This document shows positions 25,295-35,652 of a DNA stretch of 64,000 nt, one piece after another. The DNA lies in contig NZ_CP090376.1 in NCBI RefSeq assembly GCF_022836875.1, forward strand, positions 186,001 through 250,000, in the 5' to 3' direction. The stretch comes from Flavobacterium enshiense. Its GTDB lineage: Bacteria; Bacteroidota; Bacteroidia; Flavobacteriales; Flavobacteriaceae. Within the stretch, counting starts at the first letter, position 1; each line of letters opens with the position of its first letter. Both the position numbers and the translations under genes were made by a program. The notes beneath the pieces were generated by a model. That model had not been told where the DNA came from and ran no database searches. It saw only the letters and a program-made list of their open reading frames with translations.

Positions 25295-26636
25295 TTTCCA
25301 GCGCTTTTTTAATATCAGGAACCATTTCACCCACATCACCTGCCCCTATGGTAACAATTACCGGCGCATCGGACGCTTTCATAAGCGAAATCAATTCTTC
25401 TTTCTGAACCAGTTTTTTATTATTGTTTTCAATTTTATCCAGCAACCATTGCGAGGTCACACCCTCCATCGGCAATTCTCTGGCCGGATAAATTTCCATC
25501 AGCATCACCTCGTCAAACTGCGATAAACTTTTGGCAAAATCATCTGCAAAATCCTTCGTACGGCTAAACAAATGCGGTTGAAAAACAGCCAACACTTTTT
25601 TACCCGGATACAATTCGCGAACTGCCTGATGTACCGCATTAATTTCCGTTGGATGGTGTGCATAATCATCGATATACACAAATTCCGGTTTTCGGATCTG
25701 GAATGAGAAACGACGTCTTACACCTTTAAAAGTTAAAAAAGCTTTGGCTATGTCCTCGGTTGGGGTGCCGAATGTACGTGCCATTGCCAAAGCTAACAAA
25801 GCATTGGTCAGATTATGTCTGCCCGGTAGGCCAAATTGTAAATCTTTTATTTCTTCTGTTGGCGTTTTCACATCAAAAACATACCAACCGTTTTCTATTC
25901 TTATATTTTTTGCTACGAAATCAGAACCATCATTCACACCAACCGTTATTGCTTCCAATGGCAATCCGTTGTTGATAAATAGATGTTGCTTATCCTCCAC
26001 TTTGTGGGCAAATTCCACAAATGAAGCTTCAATCGCCGTAGCATCACCATAAATATCCAAATGATCTGCGTCCATGGAAGTCACGCAGGCAATATTCGGA
26101 TGCAGATGCAAAAACGAGCGATCAAATTCGTCGGCCTCCACCACCGTTACGGTTTTCCCGTTTCCGATTAGATTTGAATTGTAATTTTCAACAATTCCGC
26201 CTAAAAACGCAGTCACATCAGCACCGCTTTCATGTAAAACATGCCCAAGTATACTGGACGTCGTCGTTTTCCCATGGGTTCCGGCCACCGCAAAACAGAA
26301 AGTATCTTTAGTGATGATTCCTAAAACTTCAGCTCGCTTTTTCACAACGAAGCCATTGTCCAGAAAATAATTCCATTCCGAATGATTTTTCGGAACCGCC
26401 GGTGTGATTACGACCAACGTATTTTCCTTATTCAAATACTCCTCACCAATCAGTTTCACATCGTCTTCAAAATGAATCGAAATACCACTTTCTTCTAACT
26501 CTCCCGTTAAATGCGTGTGCGTCTTATCGTAACCTGCCACATTTTTTCCGATAAATTTAAAATAACGCGCCAGGGCACTCATTCCGATGCCTCCTATTCC
26601 GATGAAATAGACGTTCTGTATTTGGTTTAGGTTCAT
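25281..26636 (-). CDS. murC: UDP-N-acetylmuramate--L-alanine ligase
   Basis: A 451-residue cytosolic ligase that adds L-Ala to UDP-MurNAc using ATP. It has the N-terminal Rossmann motif YFIGIGGIGMSALARYF, the ATP loop AGTHGKTTTSSILGHVL (~117-133), the central domain DEFDRSFLHLHPNIACVTS, and the ligase family C-terminal domain with YIDDYAHHPTEINAV (~313-327), PHLFSRTKDF and TIGAGDVGEM. All three Mur ligase domains are complete. It follows murG by 44 bases and overlaps ftsQ. Confidence 0.97.
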   Translation of the reverse strand: MNLNQIQNVYFIGIGGIGMSALARYFKFIGKNVAGYDKTHTHLTGELEESGISIHFEDDVKLIGEEYLNKENTLVVITPAVPKNHSEWNYFLDNGFVVKKRAEVLGIITKDTFCFAVAGTHGKTTTSSILGHVLHESGADVTAFLGGIVENYNSNLIGNGKTVTVVEADEFDRSFLHLHPNIACVTSMDADHLDIYGDATAIEASFVEFAHKVEDKQHLFINNGLPLEAITVGVNDGSDFVAKNIRIENGWYVFDVKTPTEEIKDLQFGLPGRHNLTNALLALAMARTFGTPTEDIAKAFLTFKGVRRRFSFQIRKPEFVYIDDYAHHPTEINAVHQAVRELYPGKKVLAVFQPHLFSRTKDFADDFAKSLSQFDEVMLMEIYPARELPMEGVTSQWLLDKIENNNKKLVQKEELISLMKASDAPVIVTIGAGDVGEMVPDIKKALENEKD

Positions 26637-26680
26637 TCTTTTTACAATTTAAAGATTGGAACATTTAATAATTGAAATAA

Positions 26681-27775
26681 TTATTTAATCAGTTTTACAA
26701 TCTCGTCGGCAATATCTTTAGTTGCATTAGGTAATGCTAATTGTTTTATATTTTTACTCAATTCGCTTTGCTTTTCTTGGTTCGAAATCAATCCCTGAAA
26801 AACGGTTTCGAACTGAACATCCAATTCGGATTCTTTTAATAAAATAGCGCCGTTTTTATCAACAATAGCTTTTGCGTTTTTGGTTTGATGATCTTCAGCG
26901 ACATTGGGTGATGGAATGAAAATTACCGGTTTCCCTACAATACATAATTCCGACACGGAAGAAGCCCCTGAACGTGAAATCACCACATCAGCAGCAGCAT
27001 AAACCAAATCCATCCGATCAATAAAAGAAAGTACTTGAACATTTTCCTTATCCGAAAAATGCTTGTACTCATCAAAATATAACTTTCCGCATTGCCAGAT
27101 AATCTGAACGTTTTGCGAAAGCAGGAAATCCAATTCTTTTTCAAGCAATTGATTGATTCTTCTTGCTCCTAAACTTCCCCCCAAAACCAATAGCGTTTTT
27201 TTGGATGGATTCAAACCAAAATGAGCGATAGCTTCGTTTCTTTTTTCACTTACGGAAATCAAATCCTGACGCACCGGATTACCGGTTAAAATCATATTTT
27301 CTTTAGGAAAGAATCTTTCTAAATTTTCATAAGCCACACAAATCTTATTGGCTTTTTTACTTAGCAATTTATTCGTTATTCCGGGATATGAATTTTGTTC
27401 CTGTATTACTGTGGGAATCCCAATCATGGAGGCCACTTTTAAAACAGCTCCGCTTGCAAACCCACCAGTTCCTATAACCACATCGGGTTTAAAACTTTTC
27501 AGAATTCCGAATGACTTTGACAAACTTGAAATCAACTTAAAAGGAAACATAGCATTGTCCAATGTCAGTTTTCTCTGAATACCCGAAATCCACAATCCTT
27601 CTATCGGATAACCTGCCTGAGGCACTTTCTGCATCTCCATTTTATCTTTGGCTCCCACAAAAAGAATATCAGCATTCGGGAAACGGATTTTCAATTCGTT
27701 AGCAATGGCCACCGCCGGATAGATATGTCCTCCGGTTCCTCCTCCACTGATTATGAACTTTGGATTGTTTTTCAT
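26681..27775 (-). CDS. murG: UDP-GlcNAc:lipid I N-acetylglucosaminyltransferase
   Basis: A 364-residue GT28 glycosyltransferase on the inner face of the membrane that turns lipid I into lipid II. Diagnostic motifs are [20 protein letters not shown] at the N-terminus, [43 protein letters not shown] (~195-207) and the donor site [22 protein letters not shown] (two segments, ~260-280). Length and motifs are normal. It lies between ftsW and murC, with 75 bases to ftsW that contain a short direct repeat but no terminator. Confidence 0.97.
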   Translation of the reverse strand: MKNNPKFIISGGGTGGHIYPAVAIANELKIRFPNADILFVGAKDKMEMQKVPQAGYPIEGLWISGIQRKLTLDNAMFPFKLISSLSKSFGILKSFKPDVVIGTGGFASGAVLKVASMIGIPTVIQEQNSYPGITNKLLSKKANKICVAYENLERFFPKENMILTGNPVRQDLISVSEKRNEAIAHFGLNPSKKTLLVLGGSLGARRINQLLEKELDFLLSQNVQIIWQCGKLYFDEYKHFSDKENVQVLSFIDRMDLVYAAADVVISRSGASSVSELCIVGKPVIFIPSPNVAEDHQTKNAKAIVDKNGAILLKESELDVQFETVFQGLISNQEKQSELSKNIKQLALPNATKDIADEIVKLIK

Positions 27776-27784
27776 TTTTTAGTT

Positions 27785-27811
27785 TCTGAGTTACTTAGTA
27801 TCTGAGTTACT
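27785..27811. repeat. Short direct repeat between ftsW and murG
   Basis: TCTGAGTTACT occurs at 27785-27795 and again at 27801-27811, a 16-base period, on the plus strand. It lies in the 75-base gap inside the dcw operon. It may be chance or slippage; no function is evident. Confidence 0.5.
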
Positions 27812-27850
27812 AGTTTTATTCCCTATATTCTTGTCTCTTGAATCTATCTC

Positions 27851-29191
27851 TTACTTCTTATTCAAAACCGCATTCATCGGATTATCTGTAGTATCTTCAA
27901 TGGAATAATTTTCGTCTTTTTGGACTTTTTCTATTATTTCCTCAACGTCATTATTTTCCTTATTCTCCCTCTCCATTTCCAACGATACTTCACGATCAAT
28001 GATACGCTGCAATGCTTCGTCCCTTAGTTTGGCTTCCACTTCTATTTGAGCAATTTCTTCTTCTTTCTTCGTAACACTCAATATGATTCCGACAGCGATA
28101 CAGGTCATCCAAATAGAGGTCCCCCCGCTACTTATCAGCGGCAAGGTTTGTCCGGTTGTAGGCAATAATTCAACCGCTACACCCATATTGGTAAAAGCCT
28201 GAAAAACGATTGGAAAACCGAGCCCCACTATGAGTAACTTCCCGAATATTGTTGGCGCTTTGTGTGCGGTGATCAGGAATCGGATAAACAGCAACAGATA
28301 CAATCCCATTATAGCAAATCCTCCCAACAGACCATATTCTTCTACGATAATCGCGTAGATAAAATCGGAGGATGACTGAGGCAAAAAGTTTTTCTGCACA
28401 CTTTTACCGGGTCCTAAGCCATAGATCTTACCTGAGGCTATTGCTATTTTTGCTTTTTCAATCTGATAATCGTCTTCATTTTCCTCATCCGAACTAAAGC
28501 GTTCTATACGACTCATCCAGGTGTTTACACGGCTAGTTAATTTGTTGTCCGGAAAAGCTTTGGCTATTAGAATAAATAGTAATAAACCCGCTATACCCAT
28601 TCCTATTATTGTAAACAAGTATTGCAATCTGTATTTCCCGACAAACACCAGCATACAAACCATCGAAAACATCAGAGCTGCCGTAGAAAAGTTGGCCGGC
28701 AAGATCAAACCTATGATCCCGAAAACCGGCATCCACAATTCAAAAAACGATGACTTGAACGTATATTCTTTTTCTTCGATCTTAGAAAGATATCTGGCCA
28801 CATAAACCATCATGACGAGGAACGCAAAAGCGGAAGGCTGAAACGAAACCCCGATAAACGGAATCTGCAACCAACGGCTCGCATTGGCTCCTCCGATTGT
28901 ATTACCCTGAAGCATTGTAAATGCAAGCAATACAATAACCAAAGGCATCAGCCACCAAGAGAAAGCTTTGAAGTAATGGTAAGGTGTCCTGTGAACAAAA
29001 TAGATAAAACAGAAACCGATAAAAACATGAACCAAATGTTTAATCAAATGCCCAATAATTGAGCCGTTCCCCACCACATACACAAGATTGGTACTTGCAC
29101 TGAAAACAGGCATAAAGGAAAATAGCGACAACAGGGCCACGAATGCCCAAATCCCTCTGTCTCCTTTAAGTTTACCAATTATCTCTCTCAT
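27851..29191 (-). CDS. ftsW: Lipid II polymerase FtsW (SEDS family)
   Basis: A 446-residue SEDS-family septal peptidoglycan polymerase with about ten membrane helices, partner of FtsI. Signature segments are GANASRWLQIPFIGVSFQPSA (two parts, ~100-121), SRVNTWMSRIERF with the cytoplasmic acidic loop, GPGKSVQKNFLPQSSSDFIYA, and NMGVAVELLPTTGQTLPLIS (~343-362). After the last helix there is a long charged cytoplasmic tail of about 70 residues (Glu/Lys/Asn-rich), longer than in E. coli. It follows murD after 98 bases. Confidence 0.95.
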   Translation of the reverse strand: MREIIGKLKGDRGIWAFVALLSLFSFMPVFSASTNLVYVVGNGSIIGHLIKHLVHVFIGFCFIYFVHRTPYHYFKAFSWWLMPLVIVLLAFTMLQGNTIGGANASRWLQIPFIGVSFQPSAFAFLVMMVYVARYLSKIEEKEYTFKSSFFELWMPVFGIIGLILPANFSTAALMFSMVCMLVFVGKYRLQYLFTIIGMGIAGLLLFILIAKAFPDNKLTSRVNTWMSRIERFSSDEENEDDYQIEKAKIAIASGKIYGLGPGKSVQKNFLPQSSSDFIYAIIVEEYGLLGGFAIMGLYLLLFIRFLITAHKAPTIFGKLLIVGLGFPIVFQAFTNMGVAVELLPTTGQTLPLISSGGTSIWMTCIAVGIILSVTKKEEEIAQIEVEAKLRDEALQRIIDREVSLEMERENKENNDVEEIIEKVQKDENYSIEDTTDNPMNAVLNKK

Positions 29192-29289
29192 CTTTTATCA
29201 TTTCTAAACGAAGAGAAGCAAAATTTCAAAATTTATTTCAACCTTGTAATATCTTGACTTTTGCCCCTTTTCTCTATTTACTCTTCAAA

Positions 29290-30621
29290 TTATAAATTCT
29301 GAACCGCGTTTTTAAACTGTTTTCCGCGGTCTTCGTAGTTTTCAAACAAATCAAAACTCGCACAGGCCGGTGATAACAAAACTGTATCGCCTTTCTCAGC
29401 CATACGCTGAGCTATTTTAACAGCTTCGGTCATACTTGCCGTTTCAATCATCACATCCACAACATTTTCAAACGCTTTCATTATTTTGGAGTTATCCACT
29501 CCCAAACAGATAATCCCTTTTACTTTTTCACGAACCAACGACATCAACTCTGTATAATCATTTCCTTTATCAACCCCTCCAACAATCCAAATCGTAGGTG
29601 TATTCATGCTGTCAAGTGCGAAGAAAGTAGCATTCACATTCGTAGCTTTGGAATCATTGATGTACTGTACATTCTGAATTTTCAACACTTTTTCCAATCG
29701 GTGTTCAACTCCTTGAAAATTCGATAAACTCTCACGGATTGTCTCTTTTCGGATACGCATTAACTGAGCCACTGTTGTAGCTGCCATTGCGTTTTTAACA
29801 TTGTGTTTTCCTTCTAGTGCTAGTTCGTTGATTGCCATAGTAAATTCTTCGTTATTAATGTGGGTTGTTATGTTTTGTTCGTCTGCGTATGCTCCTTCGT
29901 CTAATTTCTTAATCAGTGAAAAAGGAATTTTTTTGGCTCGTATTGTATTTTCCGATAACCATTTCACTATTGCTTCATCATCATCATCGTATATAAAATA
30001 ATCGTCTTCCGTTTGGTTTTTTGTAATTCGGAATTTTGCTTCGATGTACGAATCGTAATCGTAATTGTAGCGATCCAAATGATCCGGACTGATGTTTGTC
30101 ATCACCGCAATGTGAGGGTGATAATTCACGATCCCGTCCAACTGGAAGCTGCTTAACTCCAAAACATAGGCTTCAAACTTGTTCTCAGCCACCTGCCAAG
30201 CATAACTCTTACCAATGTTTCCGGCAATTCCAATATTCATTCCGCCTTGCTTCAACAAATGATGCGTTAACATCGTTGTCGTAGTTTTACCGTTACTTCC
30301 GGTAATCCCAATGGTTACAAAATCAGTAAACTGACTTGCAAATTCTATTTCAGAAATAATAGGAACGTTCTTTTTCTTGAGATGCTTAACTATGTTCGAC
30401 TTGTCCGGAATCCCTGGGCTTTTCATCACCACATCTGCATTTAAAATCAATTCTTCGGTGTGCTGCTTTTCTTCCCAAGGAATCTGATTCAAGAGGAGTA
30501 CTTCCTTATAATTATTTCTTATCTCTCCGAAATCAGACACAAAAACATCGTATCCCTTTTTTTTTCCAAGGATTGCGGTACCTACTCCGCTTTCCCCTCC
30601 TCCTAAAATCACTAATCTCAT
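29290..30621 (-). CDS. murD: UDP-N-acetylmuramoyl-L-alanine--D-glutamate ligase
   Basis: A 443-residue cytosolic Mur ligase that adds D-Glu. Motifs are VILGGGESGVGTAILGKKKG (N-terminal Rossmann), KSPGIPDKS, the ATP loop GITGSNGKTTTTMLTHHLL (~108-126), NISPDHLDRYNYDYDSYI, EHRLEKV, YINDSKATNVNAT (~325-337) and LLSPACASFDLFENYEDRG near the C-terminus. All match MurD well. It starts 1 base after the mraY stop, showing tight coupling in the dcw operon. Confidence 0.97.
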   Translation of the reverse strand: MRLVILGGGESGVGTAILGKKKGYDVFVSDFGEIRNNYKEVLLLNQIPWEEKQHTEELILNADVVMKSPGIPDKSNIVKHLKKKNVPIISEIEFASQFTDFVTIGITGSNGKTTTTMLTHHLLKQGGMNIGIAGNIGKSYAWQVAENKFEAYVLELSSFQLDGIVNYHPHIAVMTNISPDHLDRYNYDYDSYIEAKFRITKNQTEDDYFIYDDDDEAIVKWLSENTIRAKKIPFSLIKKLDEGAYADEQNITTHINNEEFTMAINELALEGKHNVKNAMAATTVAQLMRIRKETIRESLSNFQGVEHRLEKVLKIQNVQYINDSKATNVNATFFALDSMNTPTIWIVGGVDKGNDYTELMSLVREKVKGIICLGVDNSKIMKAFENVVDVMIETASMTEAVKIAQRMAEKGDTVLLSPACASFDLFENYEDRGKQFKNAVQNL

Positions 30622-30622
30622 C

Positions 30623-31846
30623 TTATCGTAATTTTAAGGATACTAATGAAAATATAGACAACAGTATAGCTACAATCCAGAATCGGGTTACGATTTTACT
30701 TTCATGATAGCCTTTTTTCTGATAATGGTGATGCAAAGGGGACATCAGGAAAATCCTTCTGCCTTCACCGAATTTCTTTTTGGTGTACTTGAAGTACGAA
30801 ACCTGAAGTACCACCGATAAATTTTCTGCTAAAAAGATTCCGCATAATACCGGTATCAATAATTCTTTACGAACAGCGATTGCCAAAACGGCTATAATTC
30901 CACCAATAGTTAAACTTCCGGTATCCCCCATAAAAACAGTCGCCGGATAAGTATTATACCAGAGGAATCCGACAAGAGACCCTACAAAAGCCGCAATATA
31001 AACTGTCATTTCTCCGGAATTCGGAATGTACATAATGTTCAGGTAATTCGAGAAAATAATGTTCCCAGAAACAAACGCAAAAATACCGAGGGTCAGCACC
31101 GAAATAGCTGAAGTCCCCGCAGCCAGACCATCAATTCCGTCTGTTAAATTAGCCCCGTTGGAAACCGCCGTGATGATAAAAATCACCACCGGAATGAAAA
31201 TCAACCACGCATAATCTTTGTAGTTATCTCCCGCCCACGACAATAATTCAGCATAGTCCATTTCATTGTTTTTGAAAAACGGAATCGTAGTTGCAGTAGA
31301 TTTTTCTTCTTTGGCTACAGCAGAAACCACAGTTCCCTGCTTAAAAATATCCGTTTTAGCAGTATCAGTTCTTACCGTAACCGCAGGGTGAAAATAGAGT
31401 ACAGAACCTACAATCAAACCTAAACCAACCTGACCAATTACCTTAAATATCCCTTTAAGGCCTTCTTTATCTTTTTTAAATATTTTGATATAGTCGTCAA
31501 TAAAACCGATTGTTCCCATCCAAATGGTAGTAACAATTAATAGCAGTACGTAAATATTATCGAGTTTAGCCAATAATAACACTGGAATCAGTGTGGAGAA
31601 AATAATGATCAATCCACCCATAGTCGGTGTTCCCGCTTTTTGTGTCTGTCCTTCCAATCCTAATTCACGAACCGTTTCACCGATTTGCAGTCTTCTCAAA
31701 TAGTTAATAACTCGTTTACCGAAAATCGTCGAAATCATCAACGACAAAATAATGGCCAAGCCCGAACGAAATGTGATATACTGGAATACCCCTGTTCCCG
31801 GAACATCCAATGTTTTATCTAAATATTGAAATAAATAATACAGCAT
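30623..31846 (-). CDS. mraY: Phospho-MurNAc-pentapeptide translocase
   Basis: A 407-residue inner membrane enzyme with ten predicted helices that transfers phospho-MurNAc-pentapeptide to undecaprenyl phosphate, making lipid I. Signature motifs are GTPTMGGL (~70-77), [17 protein letters not shown] with the catalytic DD (~114-130), [15 protein letters not shown] (~232-246), FMGDTGSL (~310-317) and [13 protein letters not shown] (~369-381). It is about 45 residues longer than E. coli MraY because of a periplasmic/cytoplasmic insert around 160-210 ([20 protein letters not shown]), as usual in Bacteroidota. It begins 4 bases after murE. Confidence 0.97.
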   Translation of the reverse strand: MLYYLFQYLDKTLDVPGTGVFQYITFRSGLAIILSLMISTIFGKRVINYLRRLQIGETVRELGLEGQTQKAGTPTMGGLIIIFSTLIPVLLLAKLDNIYVLLLIVTTIWMGTIGFIDDYIKIFKKDKEGLKGIFKVIGQVGLGLIVGSVLYFHPAVTVRTDTAKTDIFKQGTVVSAVAKEEKSTATTIPFFKNNEMDYAELLSWAGDNYKDYAWLIFIPVVIFIITAVSNGANLTDGIDGLAAGTSAISVLTLGIFAFVSGNIIFSNYLNIMYIPNSGEMTVYIAAFVGSLVGFLWYNTYPATVFMGDTGSLTIGGIIAVLAIAVRKELLIPVLCGIFLAENLSVVLQVSYFKYTKKKFGEGRRIFLMSPLHHHYQKKGYHESKIVTRFWIVAILLSIFSLVSLKLR

Positions 31847-31850
31847 ATCT

Positions 31851-33311
31851 TTATTTGTTTAATTGTTCTAATAGTTCTTTTACCGTTTTCATATCATCAA
31901 AATCGTGACGTACACCGTGAATTTCCTGATACGTTTCATGCCCTTTGCCGGCAATCAGGATGATATCTCCGCTTTGGGCAAATTGACAGGCTGTTTTTAT
32001 CGCCTGCTTTCTGTCGACAATAGAAATAGTCTTTTTAAAATTCTGAGGTTCGACACCTTCTTCCATTTCTGAGATTATCGCTTCCGGGTCCTCACTTCGC
32101 GGATTATCAGAAGTAAAGATGGCTTTGTCACTCATCTCGGACGCGATTTTGGCCATAATCGGTCTTTTAGCAGTATCACGGTCACCTCCGCAGCCAACAA
32201 CGGTAATAAGTTGTTCGTTTTTAGTACGGATATCGGCAATGGTTTTCAATACGTTTTCCAAAGCGTCCGGTGTATGGGCATAATCCACGATAGCCGTAAT
32301 GTTTGACTCAGAAACAATGAACTGAAAACGCCCTGAAACACTTTCCAATTCGCTTAACAAGCGTAACACTTCAAGATTATCCAAACCTAATTCAACTGCA
32401 GTCGCATATATGGCCAACAGATTGTATGCATTAAACGACCCGATTAAACGTACCCAAACTTCCTGATCGTTGATTTTCATCAGCAAGCCTGAAAGTTGGT
32501 TTTCCAAAATCTGAGCGCGGTAATCTGCATACGATTTCAGCGCATAAGTCAGTTTTTTAGCCTTCGTGTTCTGAAGCATTACCGCCCCGTTTTTATCATC
32601 GATATTTGAAATAGCAAAAGCAGATTTCGGTAAATTATCGAAGTACGATTTTTTCACATCGCGATATTCCGCAAATGTTGTATGATAATCCAAATGATCG
32701 TGTGACAGGTTTGTGAAAATTCCGCCTACAAAATGCAACCCTTCAGTTCTTTTCTGATGAATGCCGTGGGAGCTCACTTCCATGAAACAAAACTCACAAC
32801 CCTCTTCTGCCATCTCATTCAGATAATGATTTATCGTAAGCGAATCCGGCGTGGTATGCGTGGCTTTGTATTCTATATCATCCACCAGAATTTTTACTGT
32901 CGAAAGCAAACCAACCTTATAACCGGCTTTTTTAAACAACTGATATAACAATGATGCTATCGTAGTTTTTCCGTTGGTACCGGTCACCCCAACAAGTTTT
33001 AGATTTTCCGATGGATTCTCGTAAAAATTAGCCGCCATAAATGCCAGTGCGCTGCTCGTATTTTTAACCTGAACGTATGTAACCCCTTCAATAATCAAAC
33101 TCGGGAACGCCTCACAAACAATCACAGTCGCGCCTAGATTGATGGCTTTCTCGATGAAATCATGACCATCAGAAATGGTTCCTTTTATGGCAACAAAAAC
33201 ATCATCGGAAACGATTTTTCTAGAATCGAATTCGATTTTGTTCACTTCTATATCAGTTGAACCCTTTACAGCTTCAATAGCTACTTTATACAATATCTCT
33301 TTTAAAATCAT
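31851..33311 (-). CDS. murE: UDP-MurNAc-L-Ala-D-Glu--diamino acid ligase
   Basis: A 486-residue cytosolic ligase adding the third amino acid of the stem peptide. I place the start at the ATG 33311, which shares one base with the ftsI stop (TGATG); an in-frame GTG lies just upstream. Motifs are [37 protein letters not shown] (~109-128), [35 protein letters not shown] and [13 protein letters not shown] (~397-409). The DNPR motif (here D-N-P-R) is the signature for meso-diaminopimelate, so the organism should have DAP-type peptidoglycan. Confidence 0.97.
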   Translation of the reverse strand: MILKEILYKVAIEAVKGSTDIEVNKIEFDSRKIVSDDVFVAIKGTISDGHDFIEKAINLGATVIVCEAFPSLIIEGVTYVQVKNTSSALAFMAANFYENPSENLKLVGVTGTNGKTTIASLLYQLFKKAGYKVGLLSTVKILVDDIEYKATHTTPDSLTINHYLNEMAEEGCEFCFMEVSSHGIHQKRTEGLHFVGGIFTNLSHDHLDYHTTFAEYRDVKKSYFDNLPKSAFAISNIDDKNGAVMLQNTKAKKLTYALKSYADYRAQILENQLSGLLMKINDQEVWVRLIGSFNAYNLLAIYATAVELGLDNLEVLRLLSELESVSGRFQFIVSESNITAIVDYAHTPDALENVLKTIADIRTKNEQLITVVGCGGDRDTAKRPIMAKIASEMSDKAIFTSDNPRSEDPEAIISEMEEGVEPQNFKKTISIVDRKQAIKTACQFAQSGDIILIAGKGHETYQEIHGVRHDFDDMKTVKELLEQLNK

Positions 33312-35314
33312 CACGACAATTCTATGGTTATGATTTGATTTCTATTGAATCGTTGTCCCGGTTGAATAGACTGTTGTTTTACTTTCCCTACACCGACTAC
33401 TTTTACTTTCATCCCGAAGTTTTCAAGTAAAGCAACAGCGTCCATAGCTACCATACCTTTTACATTCGGAACTATATTTTCTTTCTTCTGTTCTTTACTG
33501 TAATACTCAACGTAATTCCTTTCCTGATGCTTGATTTTTGCATTCAGTGTTTTGATTTCATTGGTAGACGGAACATCAGTAAAAATCTTTTGCGCGATTC
33601 TCTTGAAAACCGGTCCTGCAACATCGGCTCCATAATATCCTTTTGCCACATTAGGTTTGTGCACTACCACCACACAGGAATATTTCGGCTCATCGGCTGG
33701 AAAGAATCCAACAAACGAAGAAGCGTAATACATCTTACCGTCACCTTTGTTGCGATAATTCATCTGAGCAGTTCCGGTCTTGCCGGCCATGGAGAAATCT
33801 TTAGAATACAGGCCTGAACCGGTTCCTTTTTTCACCACATTCTCCAATACCGCTTTGATTTTGGTCAATGCTACATCCGAACAAATTTTCGGGTTAATTA
33901 TTTCCTTATCGAATTTCTTAATGGTTTTATTCCACTCTTTGATTTCGCTAACGAATTTTGGCTTTACCATTTCTCCGTTATTGGCAACAGCATTGTACAA
34001 GGTCAATGTTTGCAAAGGCGTTATGGAAACCCCGTAACCAAAGGCCATCCATGGTAATGAAACCCCTGACCAACCTTTTTTCCCTGGCTGTGGAATTCTT
34101 GGTATTCCTTCACCTTTAAACGGTAACCCAAGTGGTTTATTCAAGCCCAAGCTATTCAATCGGTTAACAAATTCTTCAGGACTATTTTTGTAATTCTCAT
34201 ATACTGCCTGAACCATGATGGTGTTAGAAGAAAGTTCAAAACCACGCGCTAAAGAAACTTTCCCATAACCTTTTTTGTTTGAATCACGAACATGCCTTCC
34301 CCTGTAACTAATGTCACCCCCTTTGGAATCGTATATTTTACTTGTATCAACCTTTTCATCATCCAACAACGCAATCAAATCCACCAATTTAAAGGTTGAA
34401 CCCGGTTCGTGCGATTCTCTTATAGCATAATTATCTGTTTCGTAATAATTACCGTCGACATCATCTCTTCCCAAATTGGAAATTGCTTTTACTTCACCGG
34501 TTTTTGTTTCCATTACCACCACGCAACCGTGATCAGCATTATACTTTTGCAATTGCTTCAACAAAGCATGATGTGCAATATCCTGGATATATACATCGAT
34601 CGTAGAGATTATATCATATCCGTCGCGAGGCTCAATTTCATTATTATCACTAATTGGCTTCCACTGATTTTTTGCAATTTTCTGCATAAGTCTCTTACCA
34701 TCCTTACCGTTTATATAATATCGGTAGGCCCATTCGATACCCTTCCCATCTGATCTCTTATCATCATAAGTCCTTTCATAACCTATGGTTCTGGCAGCAA
34801 TCTTTCCGATAGGATGTTCGCGCACAGTTTTTTGTTCTGTAATGATTCCGCCTTTATAAGCACCTAAATTGAAAAGCGGAAAAGTTTTCATTCGCATGTA
34901 TTCGGTATAGCTTAATTTTCTGGCTACCAAATAATAACGGTTTTTGTGGGCGCGGGCTTTTCGCAATTCTCTCTGATAAAACCCGGACGGTTTGCCTAAC
35001 ATCACCGAAAGCGAATCCGACAGTCCTTTTACATTATCATCGAAATGTTCTTTTTTAGGAGCCACCGCATCAAATCGAATGGTGTAATTTGGGATTGAAG
35101 TAGCCAGCAAACTTCCATCGGCAGAGTAAACATTCCCTTTATTGGCAGGAATTACAAAATTTTTCACCGTTCTTTCTTTGGCTAATTTTCTGTAATAGTC
35201 ACCCTCTACCCATTGGATGTTAGTCAGTTTTACAGCAACGAAAATAGCCATCACGAAAATCGTGAAGGCTACCAAATAAATTCTGTACGAAATATTTTTA
35301 TTTTCTACTGCCAT
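33311..35314 (-). CDS. ftsI: Division transpeptidase FtsI (class B penicillin-binding protein)
   Basis: A 667-residue septal transpeptidase with an N-terminal membrane helix (IYLVAFTIFVMAIFVAVKL). A dimerisation/pedestal domain follows (WVEGDYYRKLAKERTV; NKGNVYSADGSLLATSIPNY). The transpeptidase domain has SxxK in EPGSTFKLVDLIAL (~301-314), SxN in ELSSNTIMVQAVYE and KTG in MAGKTGTAQMNY (~513-524). The C-terminus carries one PASTA domain (IVPNVKGMVAMDAVALLENF), unlike E. coli FtsI. It overlaps ftsL by 10 bases and murE by one. It partners with FtsW and is the target of beta-lactams. Confidence 0.96.
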   Translation of the reverse strand: MAVENKNISYRIYLVAFTIFVMAIFVAVKLTNIQWVEGDYYRKLAKERTVKNFVIPANKGNVYSADGSLLATSIPNYTIRFDAVAPKKEHFDDNVKGLSDSLSVMLGKPSGFYQRELRKARAHKNRYYLVARKLSYTEYMRMKTFPLFNLGAYKGGIITEQKTVREHPIGKIAARTIGYERTYDDKRSDGKGIEWAYRYYINGKDGKRLMQKIAKNQWKPISDNNEIEPRDGYDIISTIDVYIQDIAHHALLKQLQKYNADHGCVVVMETKTGEVKAISNLGRDDVDGNYYETDNYAIRESHEPGSTFKLVDLIALLDDEKVDTSKIYDSKGGDISYRGRHVRDSNKKGYGKVSLARGFELSSNTIMVQAVYENYKNSPEEFVNRLNSLGLNKPLGLPFKGEGIPRIPQPGKKGWSGVSLPWMAFGYGVSITPLQTLTLYNAVANNGEMVKPKFVSEIKEWNKTIKKFDKEIINPKICSDVALTKIKAVLENVVKKGTGSGLYSKDFSMAGKTGTAQMNYRNKGDGKMYYASSFVGFFPADEPKYSCVVVVHKPNVAKGYYGADVAGPVFKRIAQKIFTDVPSTNEIKTLNAKIKHQERNYVEYYSKEQKKENIVPNVKGMVAMDAVALLENFGMKVKVVGVGKVKQQSIQPGQRFNRNQIITIELS

Positions 35315-35649
35315 ATCTTTTTAAGAATACTGCTTTCCTGTTCTTTCACTTTAATTTTCTTCGGAGGAACGGAAGACGGAACAATTCCGTGCGGTTCCAT
35401 CTGATTGGAAATGGTCGATTCCATTTTGAGTTCCATCAGCTCAGAGCGTCGGTCTACAAACTCGGAACGCAACTCTTTCACTTCATTTGTCAATTCAGTA
35501 ATCCTGTAATTTTTTTGCTCGTAGCTGTGTGCGTTTCCAATCATCAACATCGCCAGCAAAATCAGGAACACGATAAACTTCCAGTTTTTTAACGCATCAT
35601 CGTCGATTAGAAATTTCGCCTTCAGCAAACTGTATACTCCGCCCTTCAT
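35305..35649 (-). CDS. ftsL: FtsL-like cell division protein
   Basis: A 114-residue single-pass protein in the ftsL position between rsmH and ftsI. It has a cytoplasmic N-terminus of about 24 residues, one membrane helix (FIVFLILLAMLMIGNAHSY) and a periplasmic coiled coil (RITELTNEVKELRSEFVDRRSELMEL..., ~48-80), which is the FtsL architecture. Sequence conservation in FtsL is poor, so the call rests on topology and place. It begins 3 bases after rsmH and overlaps ftsI. It likely bridges FtsQ and the FtsW-FtsI enzyme. Confidence 0.88.
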   Translation of the reverse strand: MKGGVYSLLKAKFLIDDDALKNWKFIVFLILLAMLMIGNAHSYEQKNYRITELTNEVKELRSEFVDRRSELMELKMESTISNQMEPHGIVPSSVPPKKIKVKEQESSILKKIWQ

Positions 35650-35652
35650 CTT